Notes: a model not told the origin generated them from the sequence alone. Positions 43,867 to 54,468 are shown, counted from the stretch's first letter. The stretch is 64,000 nt of DNA from an uncultured Pseudodesulfovibrio sp. (GCF_963675635.1 NZ_OY776488.1:3058001-3122000); one strand, 5' to 3'. Numbers and translations are program-made.

Positions 43867-45036
43867 TTATAGATGCGAACCGCAGGCAGCGCCTGATGCA
43901 AATGCCCAATGCAGGTTGAAGCCGCCGAGGTGGCCTGTCACGTCCATGGCTTCGCCGATGACGGAAAGGCCCGGGACGTTTTTGCATTCCATGGTCTTGG
44001 ATGAGATCTCGTCCGTATCGATACCCCCTACGCAGACTTCGGCCTTGGCGTAGCCTTCGGTGGATGCCGGGACTACGGTGAACCTGTGAATCCGGTTGGA
44101 AGCCGCTTCGATCTGTTTTGCTGACAGCTGACTGACAGCCGTTTCACCGAGTGCGCCGGAGAGCAACAGGCCGGGGAGCCTTTTGGGCAGAATGTGACCG
44201 AGCAGATTGCGGAATTGAGCGTTGGAGCCCCGGTTGTCTTCCACGAAATCTTCAATAGATTGACCGGGCAGAAAATCAATGATTACAGGGCGGCCTGTGC
44301 GCCAGTATGAAGACGCCTGCAACGTGGCCGGACCAGAGATTCCCTTGTGGGTGAACAGCAGGGGGTCGGTGAATTGTACGCCCTCGGCTTCCACTGTCGC
44401 TGGCAGCGCGTTTCCTGCCATGTCCTGACAAAATGATTGAAGCTGTTTCGGGAAAATCAGCGGAACCAGTCCCGGACGAGGTGCGACCATCTTCAGGCCG
44501 AACTGCTTTGCCAGCCGGAAGCCGAGGTCCGTTGCGCCGACCTGAGGCCACGACGGACCTCCCAGGGCAATGACTAGTTTGTCTGCGGTCACGATATCGT
44601 CGCCCGTTGTCACGGTAAACGGTCCAGTTCCGGATACGCTTTTGATTTCGCATTCCATTCTGAAATCCACTCCGGCTCGTGTACACCGGGTCATCAGCGA
44701 ACCGGCGACTTTCCCGGCCCCTTGTTCGGTGAACAGCTGACCGTGTTCCCGTTCCTGATACGTTATGCTGTCTTCGGCCAGAAGGGTAATCACATCCCAC
44801 GGCGAAAGGCGCGCCAGGGCGGACTTCACGAAATGCGGATTACGACAGATGTAGTCTGCGTGTGTGACATTCAGATTGGTGAAATTGCACTTGCCCCCGC
44901 CGGACACGCGAACCTTGCGCGCGGCCTTGGCTCCATGGTCAAGAACCACGACTTTGAGCCCGCGCTTGGCGGCGGTCATGGCGCAATACAGGCCGGAAGC
45001 ACCGGCTCCGAGAATGATGACGTCGTTGTTTTCCAT
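43867..45036 (-). CDS. YhiN/HI0933-type flavoprotein
   Basis: 389 residues. An N-terminal FAD site (IILGAGASGLYCAMTAAKRG) and the family signature KVRVSGGGKCNFTNLNV come first. VIALGGPSWPQVGATDLGF, LLFTHKGISGPATLQ and the C-terminal GGIDTDEISSKTMECK and GGFNLHWAFASG follow. The family is annotated as NAD(P)/FAD oxidoreductase, but the reaction is not known. Confidence 0.92.
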   Translation of the reverse strand: MENNDVIILGAGASGLYCAMTAAKRGLKVVVLDHGAKAARKVRVSGGGKCNFTNLNVTHADYICRNPHFVKSALARLSPWDVITLLAEDSITYQEREHGQLFTEQGAGKVAGSLMTRCTRAGVDFRMECEIKSVSGTGPFTVTTGDDIVTADKLVIALGGPSWPQVGATDLGFRLAKQFGLKMVAPRPGLVPLIFPKQLQSFCQDMAGNALPATVEAEGVQFTDPLLFTHKGISGPATLQASSYWRTGRPVIIDFLPGQSIEDFVEDNRGSNAQFRNLLGHILPKRLPGLLLSGALGETAVSQLSAKQIEAASNRIHRFTVVPASTEGYAKAEVCVGGIDTDEISSKTMECKNVPGLSVIGEAMDVTGHLGGFNLHWAFASGAACGSHL

Positions 45037-45159
45037 GAGGCGGTTCTACGGCAGACAGGGACGCGAAGCAAGCATGTGTATCTGTCATGTTGGGGTGGTT
45101 GACAAAAGAATGCGTGGAGACCACATTCTATGGTCAATACTGAAATTTTGGAGGAACTC

Positions 45160-45747
45160 ATGGCTGTAAAGAAAATTCTGCTTTTGGTCGGTGATTTCGT
45201 TGAAGATTATGAGGCAATGGTGCCGTTTCAGATGCTTCAGATGGTAGGCCATGTCGTGGATTCCGTCTGTCCTGGCAAAAAAGCGGGGGAAACCGTGGCC
45301 ACGGCTGTGCATGATTTTGAAGGGCATCAGACATACACGGAAAAACCGGGTCACAATTTCATGGTAACGGCGACTTTTGAGGATATCAGGGCCGAAGAGT
45401 ATGACGCGCTGGTGATTCCCGGGGGGCGCTCTCCCGAATACCTGCGCCTGAATCCGGCAGTGATCGCTTGTGTGCAGCACTTCGCCAAGGCAAACAAACC
45501 CATTGCCGCAGTTTGCCACGGTCAGCAGCTTTTGACTGCCGCCGATGTCATCAAGGGTAAGACCTGTACCGCATATCCTGCCGTTAAACCCGAAGTCGAG
45601 GCCGCAGGAGCCACCTGGTGCGAAGTTAATGCGACAGCTTCCAACGCCTGTGTGGATGGCAATATCGTGACCGGACCTGCATGGCCTGCCCATCCTGAGT
45701 GGATGCGGGAATTTCTGAAAGTGCTTGGATCAACCATAGAACCTTAG
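45160..45747 (+). CDS. DJ-1/PfpI family protein
   Basis: 195 residues from the ATG at 45160, which has TGGAGG upstream; an earlier in-frame ATG at 45130 lacks one. It has the Cys nucleophile elbow [25 protein letters not shown], and AWPAHPEWM near the end. Related proteins act as deglycases, chaperones or proteases; the true activity is unclear. Many bacterial homologues respond to oxidative stress. Confidence 0.9.
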   Translation: MAVKKILLLVGDFVEDYEAMVPFQMLQMVGHVVDSVCPGKKAGETVATAVHDFEGHQTYTEKPGHNFMVTATFEDIRAEEYDALVIPGGRSPEYLRLNPAVIACVQHFAKANKPIAAVCHGQQLLTAADVIKGKTCTAYPAVKPEVEAAGATWCEVNATASNACVDGNIVTGPAWPAHPEWMREFLKVLGSTIEP

Positions 45748-45869
45748 GCTTATTTCGAACAAAATCCCAGTATGCAGATACGGGGTGTTTTGTCTGTGCA
45801 GCAGTCTTTTCATCCGCCGAACTTTCTGTTAGAGGTTTGACTCAACGAGATTTTACGGAGGATGCGATT

Positions 45870-45959
45870 ATGATGGGTTATTTCTGGTTTTTCCTGGGTC
45901 TGTTCCTGACCATTGCCGCGCTGGTAATGATCAAAGTCAGCTCCCCGAACGAACACTAG
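45870..45959 (+). CDS. 29-residue single-helix membrane peptide
   Basis: ATG at 45870 with CGGAGG 8 bases upstream. The product begins MMGYFWFFLGLFLTIAALVM, continues IKVSSPNEH, and is one membrane helix with a short polar tail. It has its own ribosome site and lies in a gap between two genes. I recognise no family. Small size means that the case rests on the ribosome site and the clean helix. Confidence 0.6.
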   Translation: MMGYFWFFLGLFLTIAALVMIKVSSPNEH

Positions 45960-46031
45960 TTTTCGGCCGCACAGCGGCACTTCAGGGGAATCGGTGAAAG
46001 CCGGTTCCCCTTCATTTTTCCGGAGGTGGAC

Positions 46032-46799
46032 ATGATCATCTATTCCTGGAACGTCAACGGCTATCGGGCCGTGCTGAAAAAGGACTTCCGCGACTGGCTG
46101 GATGGCTGCGGCGGTGACGTGGTCATGTTGCAGGAAACCAAGGTCGATCCCGATCAACTCGGTGAAGATGACCGTGAGCCGGATTCCTACTCCAATCATT
46201 ATTGGAATTGGTCCAAGAAAAAGAAAGGCTATTCCGGTGTGGCTTGTTTTGCCAATCCGGAACCCATTGCCGTGACCACTGGCTTGCCCGATCCACGTTT
46301 TCAGGATGAAGGCCGCGTACTCCATCTTGAATACCCGGATTTTCATCTCTTCAATATTTATTTCCCCAACGGTCAGATGTCGGACGAGCGGCTCGACTTC
46401 AAGATGGGTTTTTATGACAGCTTCCTTGAACATGCCGAGGAGCTGCGCAAGGACAAACCTATCGTGGTCGGCGGCGATTTTAACACCGCGCATACAGAAA
46501 TCGACCTGAAAAACCCCAAACCCAACGCTGATAGGTCCGGTTTTCTGCCTGTCGAACGAGCCTGGATTGATAAATTTATTGCTGCTGGATACGTGGACAC
46601 TTTTCGTATGTTTGAAGAAGGACCGAACCACTATTCATGGTGGTCTTATCGGTTTAACGCCCGAAAAAACAATGCAGGGTGGCGCATTGACTACTTTTTC
46701 GTATCCGAAGAATTGAGGGATAAGGTCGTGGGTGCCTGGATCGAACCCGATGTCATGGGGTCCGACCACTGCCCGGTGGGTGTTGAGATCGACATCTAG
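46032..46799 (+). CDS. xth: Exodeoxyribonuclease III
   Basis: 255 residues of the AP-endonuclease/exonuclease III fold: SWNVNGYRAV, LQETKVD, GVACFANPEP, VGGDFNTAHTEIDL and GSDHCPVGVEI. It cuts at abasic sites and trims 3' ends in base-excision repair. I use the ATG at 46032 since CCGGAGG precedes it. The last 4 bases overlap the convergent thpR gene. Confidence 0.94.
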   Translation: MIIYSWNVNGYRAVLKKDFRDWLDGCGGDVVMLQETKVDPDQLGEDDREPDSYSNHYWNWSKKKKGYSGVACFANPEPIAVTTGLPDPRFQDEGRVLHLEYPDFHLFNIYFPNGQMSDERLDFKMGFYDSFLEHAEELRKDKPIVVGGDFNTAHTEIDLKNPKPNADRSGFLPVERAWIDKFIAAGYVDTFRMFEEGPNHYSWWSYRFNARKNNAGWRIDYFFVSEELRDKVVGAWIEPDVMGSDHCPVGVEIDI

Positions 46800-47353
46800 T
46801 CAGCTTTCAAAGAAAAATCATGTAATACAGTATGTACCGCGCCGGTCGGGTTCAGTTCGCTTTGCCATAGGGTGAATCGCTTTGCTGTGAACTCCGGCCA
46901 ATCCTGATTCGCTCTGGCGAGGACTGCCTTCCAGTCGTCCTGTCCCGGCCTTTTGACCCAACCGATGGTCAGGTGAGGCCGGAAACGTTTTTTCTCCCGC
47001 CCAATACCTATATCTGCCATGGCCTCTTCTATTACTTCGGCCAGATCGGCGCACTGTTGCGCACCCTGTTTGAGTCCCAGCCAAATGACACGAGGGCGCT
47101 TCACCCCGGGGAAAGCTCCTGAATCACCGGCCTGCATGGGGAATTCCCGAAATGTAATTGATGAAAGCGTTTCAACGATTGCTGGAATCATGTCCTCGTC
47201 AATGTCGCCGAGGAACTTGAGGGTCAGATGCCAGTTGCCGGGACGCATCCAACGCACTGAGGCGTCCAGACCTGCATTCAGACCATCCGTAAAAGGGGTG
47301 ACGCTTTGCTGATAGGTTTCCGGCAAACCAAGGCCTATGAACAAACGAGGCAT
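46796..47353 (-). CDS. thpR: RNA 2',3'-cyclic phosphodiesterase
   Basis: 185 residues with the two catalytic HxTx motifs of the 2H family, HLTLKFLG and HLTIGWVK. It opens 2',3'-cyclic phosphates on RNA ends. The 59-residue gene at 47356 ends 2 bases before this ATG, so they form an operon. Confidence 0.93.
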   Translation of the reverse strand: MPRLFIGLGLPETYQQSVTPFTDGLNAGLDASVRWMRPGNWHLTLKFLGDIDEDMIPAIVETLSSITFREFPMQAGDSGAFPGVKRPRVIWLGLKQGAQQCADLAEVIEEAMADIGIGREKKRFRPHLTIGWVKRPGQDDWKAVLARANQDWPEFTAKRFTLWQSELNPTGAVHTVLHDFSLKAD

Positions 47354-47355
47354 GG

Positions 47356-47535
47356 TTAATCGTCCAGTTTGTCAAGCGCATGACCGAACATGGCGATGTC
47401 GCCGAGCACAGCGGCTATGGCTTCCTGAAGATTGTCTGGCAGCCCGTCTGTTTCTGCTATTGCCAGCAGGGTATCCGGGTCGATGCCGTTTGCTTCGGCC
47501 AATCTACGAAGTTCTTCAATGTTTTTTTTGTCCAT
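47356..47535 (-). CDS. Small acidic helical protein, 59 residues
   Basis: Begins MDKKNIEELRRLAEANGIDP and ends HALDKLDD. It is mostly helical (LPDNLQEAIAAVLGDIAMFG). Its stop is 2 bases before thpR. The ribosome site is weak, but codon use and the tight linkage support it. I recognise no family. Confidence 0.65.
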   Translation of the reverse strand: MDKKNIEELRRLAEANGIDPDTLLAIAETDGLPDNLQEAIAAVLGDIAMFGHALDKLDD

Positions 47536-47574
47536 GCGCCAAGCATAAGGGACAATGGCTCATCGGGCAATGGT

Positions 47575-47612
47575 ACGAAAAAGCCCTGCTCCGAATATCG
47601 AAGCAGGGCTTG
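47575..47612 (-). terminator. Terminator of the malic enzyme gene
   Basis: Perfect AGCCCTGCT/AGCAGGGCT stem with an 11-base loop, followed on the minus strand by TTTTT. Confidence 0.8.
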
Positions 47613-47633
47613 ATTTAACGAGAAAGCCTGCGG

Positions 47634-48953
<1,320 letters not shown>

Positions 48954-49219
48954 GATCAGGCCTCCATATTATTCTGTTTGCCAACTTTGGTAAGGGTGTT
49001 TTTCAATTTGCGTCAAGTAGAATTTTCTTTGTGCGTCAATGCTTTGAGAGCACCCTCGTCGCGATTTTTACGGACACTGTTTGAGCGTTCAATCAAATCA
49101 GTAGGTTGGACAGGCCTTTTTGCCCTACGGAAAAGTCGTTTGACAGATGTCGCCAGTTGCAAAAAATAACTATTGTCGATAACTGTATAATGGTGAACAC
49201 GATATGTAGAGGGGGAAAT

Positions 49220-50137
49220 ATGGAGAATGTTTTTTATAGGGAGTTGCTCGATTCGCTTGCCGAAGGAGTGTATTTTTTGAATTTGGATCGAAAAATTACC
49301 TACTGGAACAAGGCTGCCGAACGGTTGAGCGGGTATACGGCCGAGGAAGTACTCGGCAAAAGCTGTTCGGACAATGTTCTGTGTCATGTCAATGCTGACG
49401 GTGATGAGTTGTGCCTTGACGGATGCCCTATGCTTGAAACCATGCAGGATGGGGTGGTCCGCGAAGCTTCTGTATATATGCACCATAAGTTTGGACACCG
49501 GGTTCCGGTGTTTGTTCGGGCGTCTCCCATGCGTGATGGGACGGGTAAAATTATAGGTGCCGTGGAAGTTTTTTCCAACAGTGAAGAAAAGGTGGATATC
49601 CTGAAAGAGATAGAGGCGCTTCGCAAAGAAGTGCTTACTGATCAGCTCACCGGCATAGGTAATCGTCGGTATGCGGACATAACCATGGAGCGGCTTGATC
49701 GAACCATGGATGAAAACAGTGTCGCGTTCGGTGTGCTGTTCGTTGACATAGACCATTTCAAAAGAGTGAACGATACTTGGGGACATGATGTCGGCGACAT
49801 GGTCCTTGCCATGGTGGCAAAAACGCTTGGTTCCATACTCAGACCCCTGGACGTCGCCTGCCGTTGGGGCGGTGAGGAATTCGTCGTTTTTATTTCCAAT
49901 ACAACCGTCGAGGGGCTGGCTGTTATCGCTGAACGCCTGCGAATGCTTATCGAACATTCCCGAATGGAACATAAAGGGAGTCGCGTCAATGTGACGGTAT
50001 CTGTCGGTGGAGCTGTTGCTGCTGACGGGGAAAGTGCCAAATGTGTCGTGACGCGTGCTGATAGGCAATTGTACGCATGCAAGAATTCCGGTCGTAACTG
50101 CGCCTGCATCAACGACGTAAAATGCGCCGCAAAGTAG
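49220..50137 (+). CDS. PAS-GGDEF diguanylate cyclase
   Basis: 305 residues from the ATG at 49220, with GAGGGGG upstream. The PAS domain (about 5-125) holds an insertion with Cys49, Cys55, Cys65 and Cys69 that could bind metal or a cluster, or form disulfides. The GGDEF domain (about 140-300) has an active CRWGGEEFVVF and an RPLD inhibitory site. It has no membrane helix, so it senses an internal signal. Monocistronic. Confidence 0.92.
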   Translation: MENVFYRELLDSLAEGVYFLNLDRKITYWNKAAERLSGYTAEEVLGKSCSDNVLCHVNADGDELCLDGCPMLETMQDGVVREASVYMHHKFGHRVPVFVRASPMRDGTGKIIGAVEVFSNSEEKVDILKEIEALRKEVLTDQLTGIGNRRYADITMERLDRTMDENSVAFGVLFVDIDHFKRVNDTWGHDVGDMVLAMVAKTLGSILRPLDVACRWGGEEFVVFISNTTVEGLAVIAERLRMLIEHSRMEHKGSRVNVTVSVGGAVAADGESAKCVVTRADRQLYACKNSGRNCACINDVKCAAK

Positions 50138-50164
50138 TTATGGCGATTTGACCATCATATATAC

Positions 50165-50206
50165 AAAGAGCAACGGCACTCCGAATTCGGAGTGCCGTTG
50201 CTCTTT
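50165..50206 (+). terminator. 42-bp perfect palindrome, terminator
   Basis: Arms AAAGAGCAACGGCACTCCG and its complement meet around AATT. T-rich sequence follows (CTCTTTCTTT). It ends the diguanylate cyclase transcript. Confidence 0.8.
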
Positions 50207-50215
50207 CTTTCATGG

Positions 50216-50247
50216 CAAAAGGGATCGGGCTCACCCGATCCCTTTTG
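50216..50247. terminator. Second hairpin, terminator of the TRAP operon
   Basis: Perfect 14-bp stem CAAAAGGGATCGGG/CCCGATCCCTTTTG with a CTCA loop. It lies 17 bases beyond the permease stop and works mainly for the minus strand, with T-rich flanks on both sides. Confidence 0.8.
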
Positions 50248-50263
50248 TTTTGTTCTTTTAGGT

Positions 50264-52192
50264 CTATGCAGGCGCACTGCTGAACAGCCGCTTTAACGGA
50301 CTGAACCAGATGCCACTCATGAACCATGAATACATGTAAACACAAACCGCGATAATGGCGAACCATATGACAATCTGTGTTGGGGGTGCATCCAGTGTGA
50401 AGGCCGGGATATAGGCGAACATGAACGGGGCCAGATAGAGGAATTTAGCGAACTTGAATGCCGTAAACGCTGTTTTCCACATGTTGGCCTTGGCAATCGT
50501 CGCCCCTGCAAACGCCGCGATACAGACCGGAGGCGTAATGTTGGAATCCTGAGACAGCCAGTACACGATCATGTGTGCGGCGACTTCGTTGACGCCTAGA
50601 TGGGTCAATGCTGGTACAGCAACCACAGCGGTAATCAGATAGGCTGCGGTGACAGGAACACCCATACCGAGGATGAGTGAGGCCAATGCAATGAGCAGAA
50701 TGGTTGCCACAAGATTGCCGTTTGCCAGTTCAATGACGATATCTGCAAAGGTCAGTACCAGACCGGAGTAGGTCAACACACCGATGATGATGCCGATAAC
50801 CCCGACGGTGGCGCCGATCTTGAGCGAATTGATGGTTCCCATACGGGCCGCCTCCACGAATTCGCTCAGCTCGCCCTTCATGCCGGAGACAGTCTGTCTG
50901 CGATATGCAAATACGCCTGCGGCAAGTATCAGTCCGTACAGCAGCAGAATACGCCCCGACATGAACGGTTTGACTGCTTTTACGGCTTCGGGACCGCCAG
51001 CAGCGCCGATGATCTTGATAAGCCAGGGAGAAACGACCATCAGTCCCATGATGCAGAGCAGGGTGGGGTCGATGTGGTGCCCTTCATCCTTGAAGGATAA
51101 GCCGATGCAGGTCGCCAGTCCCACGATGGCGGAATAGCCGGGAGAATAGCCCGCGAGCATGAAAATGGTGATGACAAGAAGCGGCAGTGTATAGAGCCAT
51201 TCTTTCCTGAAGATCTCCATGGCGGAGTATTTGTATCTTTCACCGACGACACCACTCTTCTTGGCTTCGTAATGCACCATGACGAAAACCGAGAAGAAGT
51301 ACATGATTGCAGGGAACAGAGCGACCAGCATGATGTGCGAATACGGTAGCCCGGTCATTTCAGCCATGATGAATCCGCCGGCACCCATAATGGGAGGCAT
51401 GAACATGCCGCCGATTGAGGCTGCCGGTTCGATGCCGCCTGCGACGTGCGGCTTGAAGCCCGCCTTCTTCATCATCGGGATGGTGAATGCGCCGGTGGAC
51501 ACGGTGTTGGCGATAGCCGATCCCGAGATGGACCCGAACAGGCCGGAAGCGATAACCGACACCTTGGCTGGACCGCCCACCTTATGACCCACTGCTGCCA
51601 GCGGAAAATCAATGAAGAACTTCTGTGCACCGCATTTTTCCAGAAACGCACCAAACAGCACGAACAGAATAATATACGTCGCCAGGACGTTTGCCATGAT
51701 GCCGAATACGCCATCCGAACGATAGAAAATGGAGGTACACAGCTCAGGGAAGGACGCACCTGCATGGGCAATGAGTTCCGGCATATGTTCGCCGTACATG
51801 CCAAACAGCAGCATTCCTACGCCAATCACGACAAAGACGTTGCCGACAACGCGTCGGGCCAGTTCAACGCCGATCAGCACGCCGACCATTGCCATCCATT
51901 GATCCGTTTCGGTCTCTATGCCGGTACGGTAGTTGATCGCTTCAAAATTAATGATCCAGTATCCCACGGTGACTGTCGACGCCACCATGAGCAAGTAGTC
52001 CAGAATCCGTAGGAAAAGATTCTTGGATTTGTAGATCAGGAAGACCAGGACATAAGTCACGATGACATAAATGCCCCGATGAAACTGGGTGGCCGCAGGT
52101 TCGAAAATGGCGGACCATGAATAGAACAGGACCAGACCCACGGACAGGAAATCAAATAAGAACTGTTCGATTTTGTTCAGTTTGTCGTACAT
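50264..52192 (-). CDS. TRAP transporter fused permease (DctQM type)
   Basis: 642 residues with about 16-18 hydrophobic helices. The N-terminal part is the small-subunit (DctQ) type; the rest is the DctM type, with GVFGIMANVLATYIILFVLFGAFLEKCG (in parts), GSISGSAIANTVSTGAFTIPMMKKAGFKP (in parts), PPIMGAGGFIMAEMTG and GMGVPVTAAYLI. Fused forms serve TAXI-type binding proteins, and such a gene lies upstream at 52378. It imports organic acids driven by Na+ or H+. There is no clear ribosome site. Confidence 0.92.
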   Translation of the reverse strand: MYDKLNKIEQFLFDFLSVGLVLFYSWSAIFEPAATQFHRGIYVIVTYVLVFLIYKSKNLFLRILDYLLMVASTVTVGYWIINFEAINYRTGIETETDQWMAMVGVLIGVELARRVVGNVFVVIGVGMLLFGMYGEHMPELIAHAGASFPELCTSIFYRSDGVFGIMANVLATYIILFVLFGAFLEKCGAQKFFIDFPLAAVGHKVGGPAKVSVIASGLFGSISGSAIANTVSTGAFTIPMMKKAGFKPHVAGGIEPAASIGGMFMPPIMGAGGFIMAEMTGLPYSHIMLVALFPAIMYFFSVFVMVHYEAKKSGVVGERYKYSAMEIFRKEWLYTLPLLVITIFMLAGYSPGYSAIVGLATCIGLSFKDEGHHIDPTLLCIMGLMVVSPWLIKIIGAAGGPEAVKAVKPFMSGRILLLYGLILAAGVFAYRRQTVSGMKGELSEFVEAARMGTINSLKIGATVGVIGIIIGVLTYSGLVLTFADIVIELANGNLVATILLIALASLILGMGVPVTAAYLITAVVAVPALTHLGVNEVAAHMIVYWLSQDSNITPPVCIAAFAGATIAKANMWKTAFTAFKFAKFLYLAPFMFAYIPAFTLDAPPTQIVIWFAIIAVCVYMYSWFMSGIWFSPLKRLFSSAPA

Positions 52193-52204
52193 TGTGCACT
52201 CGTG

Positions 52205-52339
52205 GCGACCCCGCGAAGGGTCGCGGTTGGAACGTCACACCGCCGGAAGACACAGGGTGAACCGGGGATGATGATATAGGGCACGGGATCGGACAATGCC
52301 GTCCGCCCTTGGAAGCGGGCGGGTCTTGCGACCCGCCCG
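52205..52339. other. Two hairpins between the TRAP genes
   Basis: GCGACCC (52205-52211) pairs with GGGTCGC (52218-52224). CGGGCGGGTC (52316-52325) pairs with GACCCGCCCG (52330-52339) around TTGC. Neither has a T run on the minus strand. They may protect the binding-protein mRNA or reduce permease translation, since the binding protein is usually needed in excess. Confidence 0.6.
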
Positions 52340-52377
52340 GATACATATCTGGTGGTCTTTGAGACCGGGAGTGTCTG

Positions 52378-53343
52378 CTAGAGGACGCCCTTTTCCTTCC
52401 AGAACTTGATTGCGCCGGGGTGCAGGGGAATGACGTTGGGGTCAACACCCTTGATGCCGTTGGCAATGGACATATCCTTGAAGGTCTTCTTTTGTTCGAG
52501 CATGTGCTTGAGACCGGCGTCAGACCAGACTGCAGACATCATCTCGTACACGACTTCTTCAGGCACGTCGGCATTGGCGACGAGCAGGGCGGAGTCAAAG
52601 AAGGAGGGGACATTTTGTTCCACGCCACGGTAGGTGCCGGCGGGGACGGACAGTTTTCCGAAGTAGGGATACTTTTGGAAGTAGCCGGAAACATTGGCGT
52701 CTGCGGCCAGGTCAATGAGCTCAATGTCATTGGTCTGAGCGGCCATGATGACTGCGCCGGACGGGAAAGCGGTGAACAACCAGAAAGCGTCGAGCTGTTC
52801 GTTGCCGAAAGCCTGGGCGGCATCGTTGTAGCCCATGGCGTTCCGTTCGATCTTGTCCCAGACACCCATGTGAGTGAAGAAAAGTTCACAGTTGGCGAAT
52901 GCGCCGGAACCGGCATTGCCGACACCGACTTTCTTGCCTTCAAGGTCCTTGGTGGATTTGATGCCGGAATTCTTGCGTACGACAAGCTGGGCAGGAGCAC
53001 CATAGAGATAGCCTACTGCCATGACTTTTTCATACTTGCGGGGGTCATTCTTCATCTGGCCTGTGCGACCAAGGTAAACGTGACCGGCATATACGGTGGA
53101 GAAGGCAACGCGACCGGCGTTGGTGGTGCGCAGATTCTCGACGGAGCCGCCGGAAGACTGCGCCTTGATGGAGAAGTTCTCACTGGTTTTGACTGGTTCA
53201 AAAACCTGGATGCCGTTGGCGACAACCTGGAAGGTTCCGCCGGCAGGCCCGCCGCCGAAGACGTAGCGTTTTTTCGCATGCGCAGAAAAAGACATGCCGA
53301 GAATGACGGCAAGCGCAAGGGCCAGGATGATAATCCGTTTCAT
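52378..53343 (-). CDS. TAXI family TRAP solute-binding protein
   Basis: 321 residues from the ATG at 53343, which has AGGAGG upstream; the frame runs on to 53508 without a site. A signal peptide (IIILALALAVILGMSFSAHA|KK) precedes the TAXI fold (FGGGPAGGTFQVVANGIQVF, LVVRKNSGIKSTKDLEGKKVGVGNAGSGAF, in parts). It binds a small carboxylate or amino acid; the ligand is not clear. It forms an operon with the fused permease. Confidence 0.93.
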   Translation of the reverse strand: MKRIIILALALAVILGMSFSAHAKKRYVFGGGPAGGTFQVVANGIQVFEPVKTSENFSIKAQSSGGSVENLRTTNAGRVAFSTVYAGHVYLGRTGQMKNDPRKYEKVMAVGYLYGAPAQLVVRKNSGIKSTKDLEGKKVGVGNAGSGAFANCELFFTHMGVWDKIERNAMGYNDAAQAFGNEQLDAFWLFTAFPSGAVIMAAQTNDIELIDLAADANVSGYFQKYPYFGKLSVPAGTYRGVEQNVPSFFDSALLVANADVPEEVVYEMMSAVWSDAGLKHMLEQKKTFKDMSIANGIKGVDPNVIPLHPGAIKFWKEKGVL

Positions 53344-53387
53344 GTTTCCTCCTAAAGGACCGCATAAGTTAGTAAGGACCGCAACTA

Positions 53388-53418
53388 TTTTTACCATCGA
53401 TCTATAACGTGGTAAAAA
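53388..53418. promoter_or_regulatory. Inverted repeat upstream of the TAXI gene
   Basis: TTTTTACCA (53388-53396) and TGGTAAAAA (53410-53418), 13-base spacer, 45-75 bases before the TAXI start. It may be an operator or a leader hairpin. The rest of the 53344-53655 gap shows no further feature. Confidence 0.45.
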
Positions 53419-53655
53419 ACACCTCGTACGGATTTCTCCGAACGATAGAATGTTGTGGCACATGGACACAAATATTTCAATATTTTTCTCTTTTGCATGG
53501 TCTGTCACGTGCTGATTTTATTAGGGATTCAATTTCATTGGTTTTTTTGACCGAGCAGTCAAAGTCCAGCCGGGCAAGATAGCATCATTCCCTGCTTTTG
53601 ACTTCTTTGTGACGTGTGGTACATGCCTTCACGTCGTTTGACTGCGGAGGTACGC

Positions 53656-54405
53656 ATGCTTGAAGAATTGCGAGTGGTTCTTTTCCGACCAAAATACCCT
53701 GAAAATATCGGTTCGGTTGCCCGGGCCTGTCTGAACATGGGCGTGTCAGATCTTGTGGTGGTCGACCCGTACAATTTCGATATGGAAAAGGCGTTGCCTC
53801 TCGCCACGGCCCATGCCCGTCATGTCCTCGAATCCGCTCGCATCGTCGAGACGCTGGCTCAGGCTGTGGAAGGCTGTACTGCCGTCTTCGGCACAACAGC
53901 TCGGACCGGAGGCTGGCGCAAGGGCATCATGAATCCCGACGTGTTGGCAGGCGTTGTGAACGAACGTTTGAACAGCGGGGGCAGGGTCGCTGTCGTATTC
54001 GGTCCGGAAGATAAGGGCCTGACCAATGAAGAGACGTCCATCTGTTCTGGGCTGATGACCATCCCTACCAGCCAGGAAGGAACATCACTCAATCTGGCTC
54101 AGGCCGTAGTTGTGGTGTTGTACGAATGTTTCAAAAAATCATTGGATGGACCGTTTGTGCCGGGAGGACCTCCCGAAGAGCGGCCTGCCACGGTGCAGGA
54201 GCAGGAAACGATGTTTCAGAATCTTCAGGAAACACTGCTCGCCATTGATTTTCTCAAGGATGACAACCCGGATTACTGGATGCTGCCTGTGCGGCGGTTC
54301 TTTTCCAAGATCAATTTGAAGCGCAATGAGTTCAATCTGCTCATGGGGGTCTGCCGACAGGTACAGTGGTTTGTTCAGACATATGGCCCTGGCGGGAAGA
54401 AGTAG
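53656..54405 (+). CDS. RNA methyltransferase, TrmJ-like SPOUT family
   Basis: 249 residues from the ATG at 53656, with GCGGAGG upstream; an ATG at 53614 has no site. SPOUT motifs are FRPKYPENIGSVARACLNMG, VFGPEDKGLTNEE and IPTSQEGTSLNLAQAVVVVLYE (in parts). Similarity is to TrmJ, which 2'-O-methylates position 32 of tRNA. The C-terminal helical extension (FFSKINLKRNEFNLLMGVCRQ) fits TrmJ. The exact target is inferred. Confidence 0.9.
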   Translation: MLEELRVVLFRPKYPENIGSVARACLNMGVSDLVVVDPYNFDMEKALPLATAHARHVLESARIVETLAQAVEGCTAVFGTTARTGGWRKGIMNPDVLAGVVNERLNSGGRVAVVFGPEDKGLTNEETSICSGLMTIPTSQEGTSLNLAQAVVVVLYECFKKSLDGPFVPGGPPEERPATVQEQETMFQNLQETLLAIDFLKDDNPDYWMLPVRRFFSKINLKRNEFNLLMGVCRQVQWFVQTYGPGGKK

Positions 54406-54435
54406 CAGCCTTCATATGTGTGAAAAATAATGGAT

Positions 54436-54468
54436 AAGGGCCGCCTTGAGCGGCCTTTTCTGTTTTTT
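54436..54468 (+). terminator. Terminator after the methyltransferase
   Basis: GGCCGC-CTTGA-GCGGCC hairpin followed by TTTTCTGTTTTTT. Confidence 0.8.

Noticed and set aside
49013-50068. 351-residue minus-strand ORF
   Set aside because: Antisense to the PAS-GGEEF gene, no recognisable domain.
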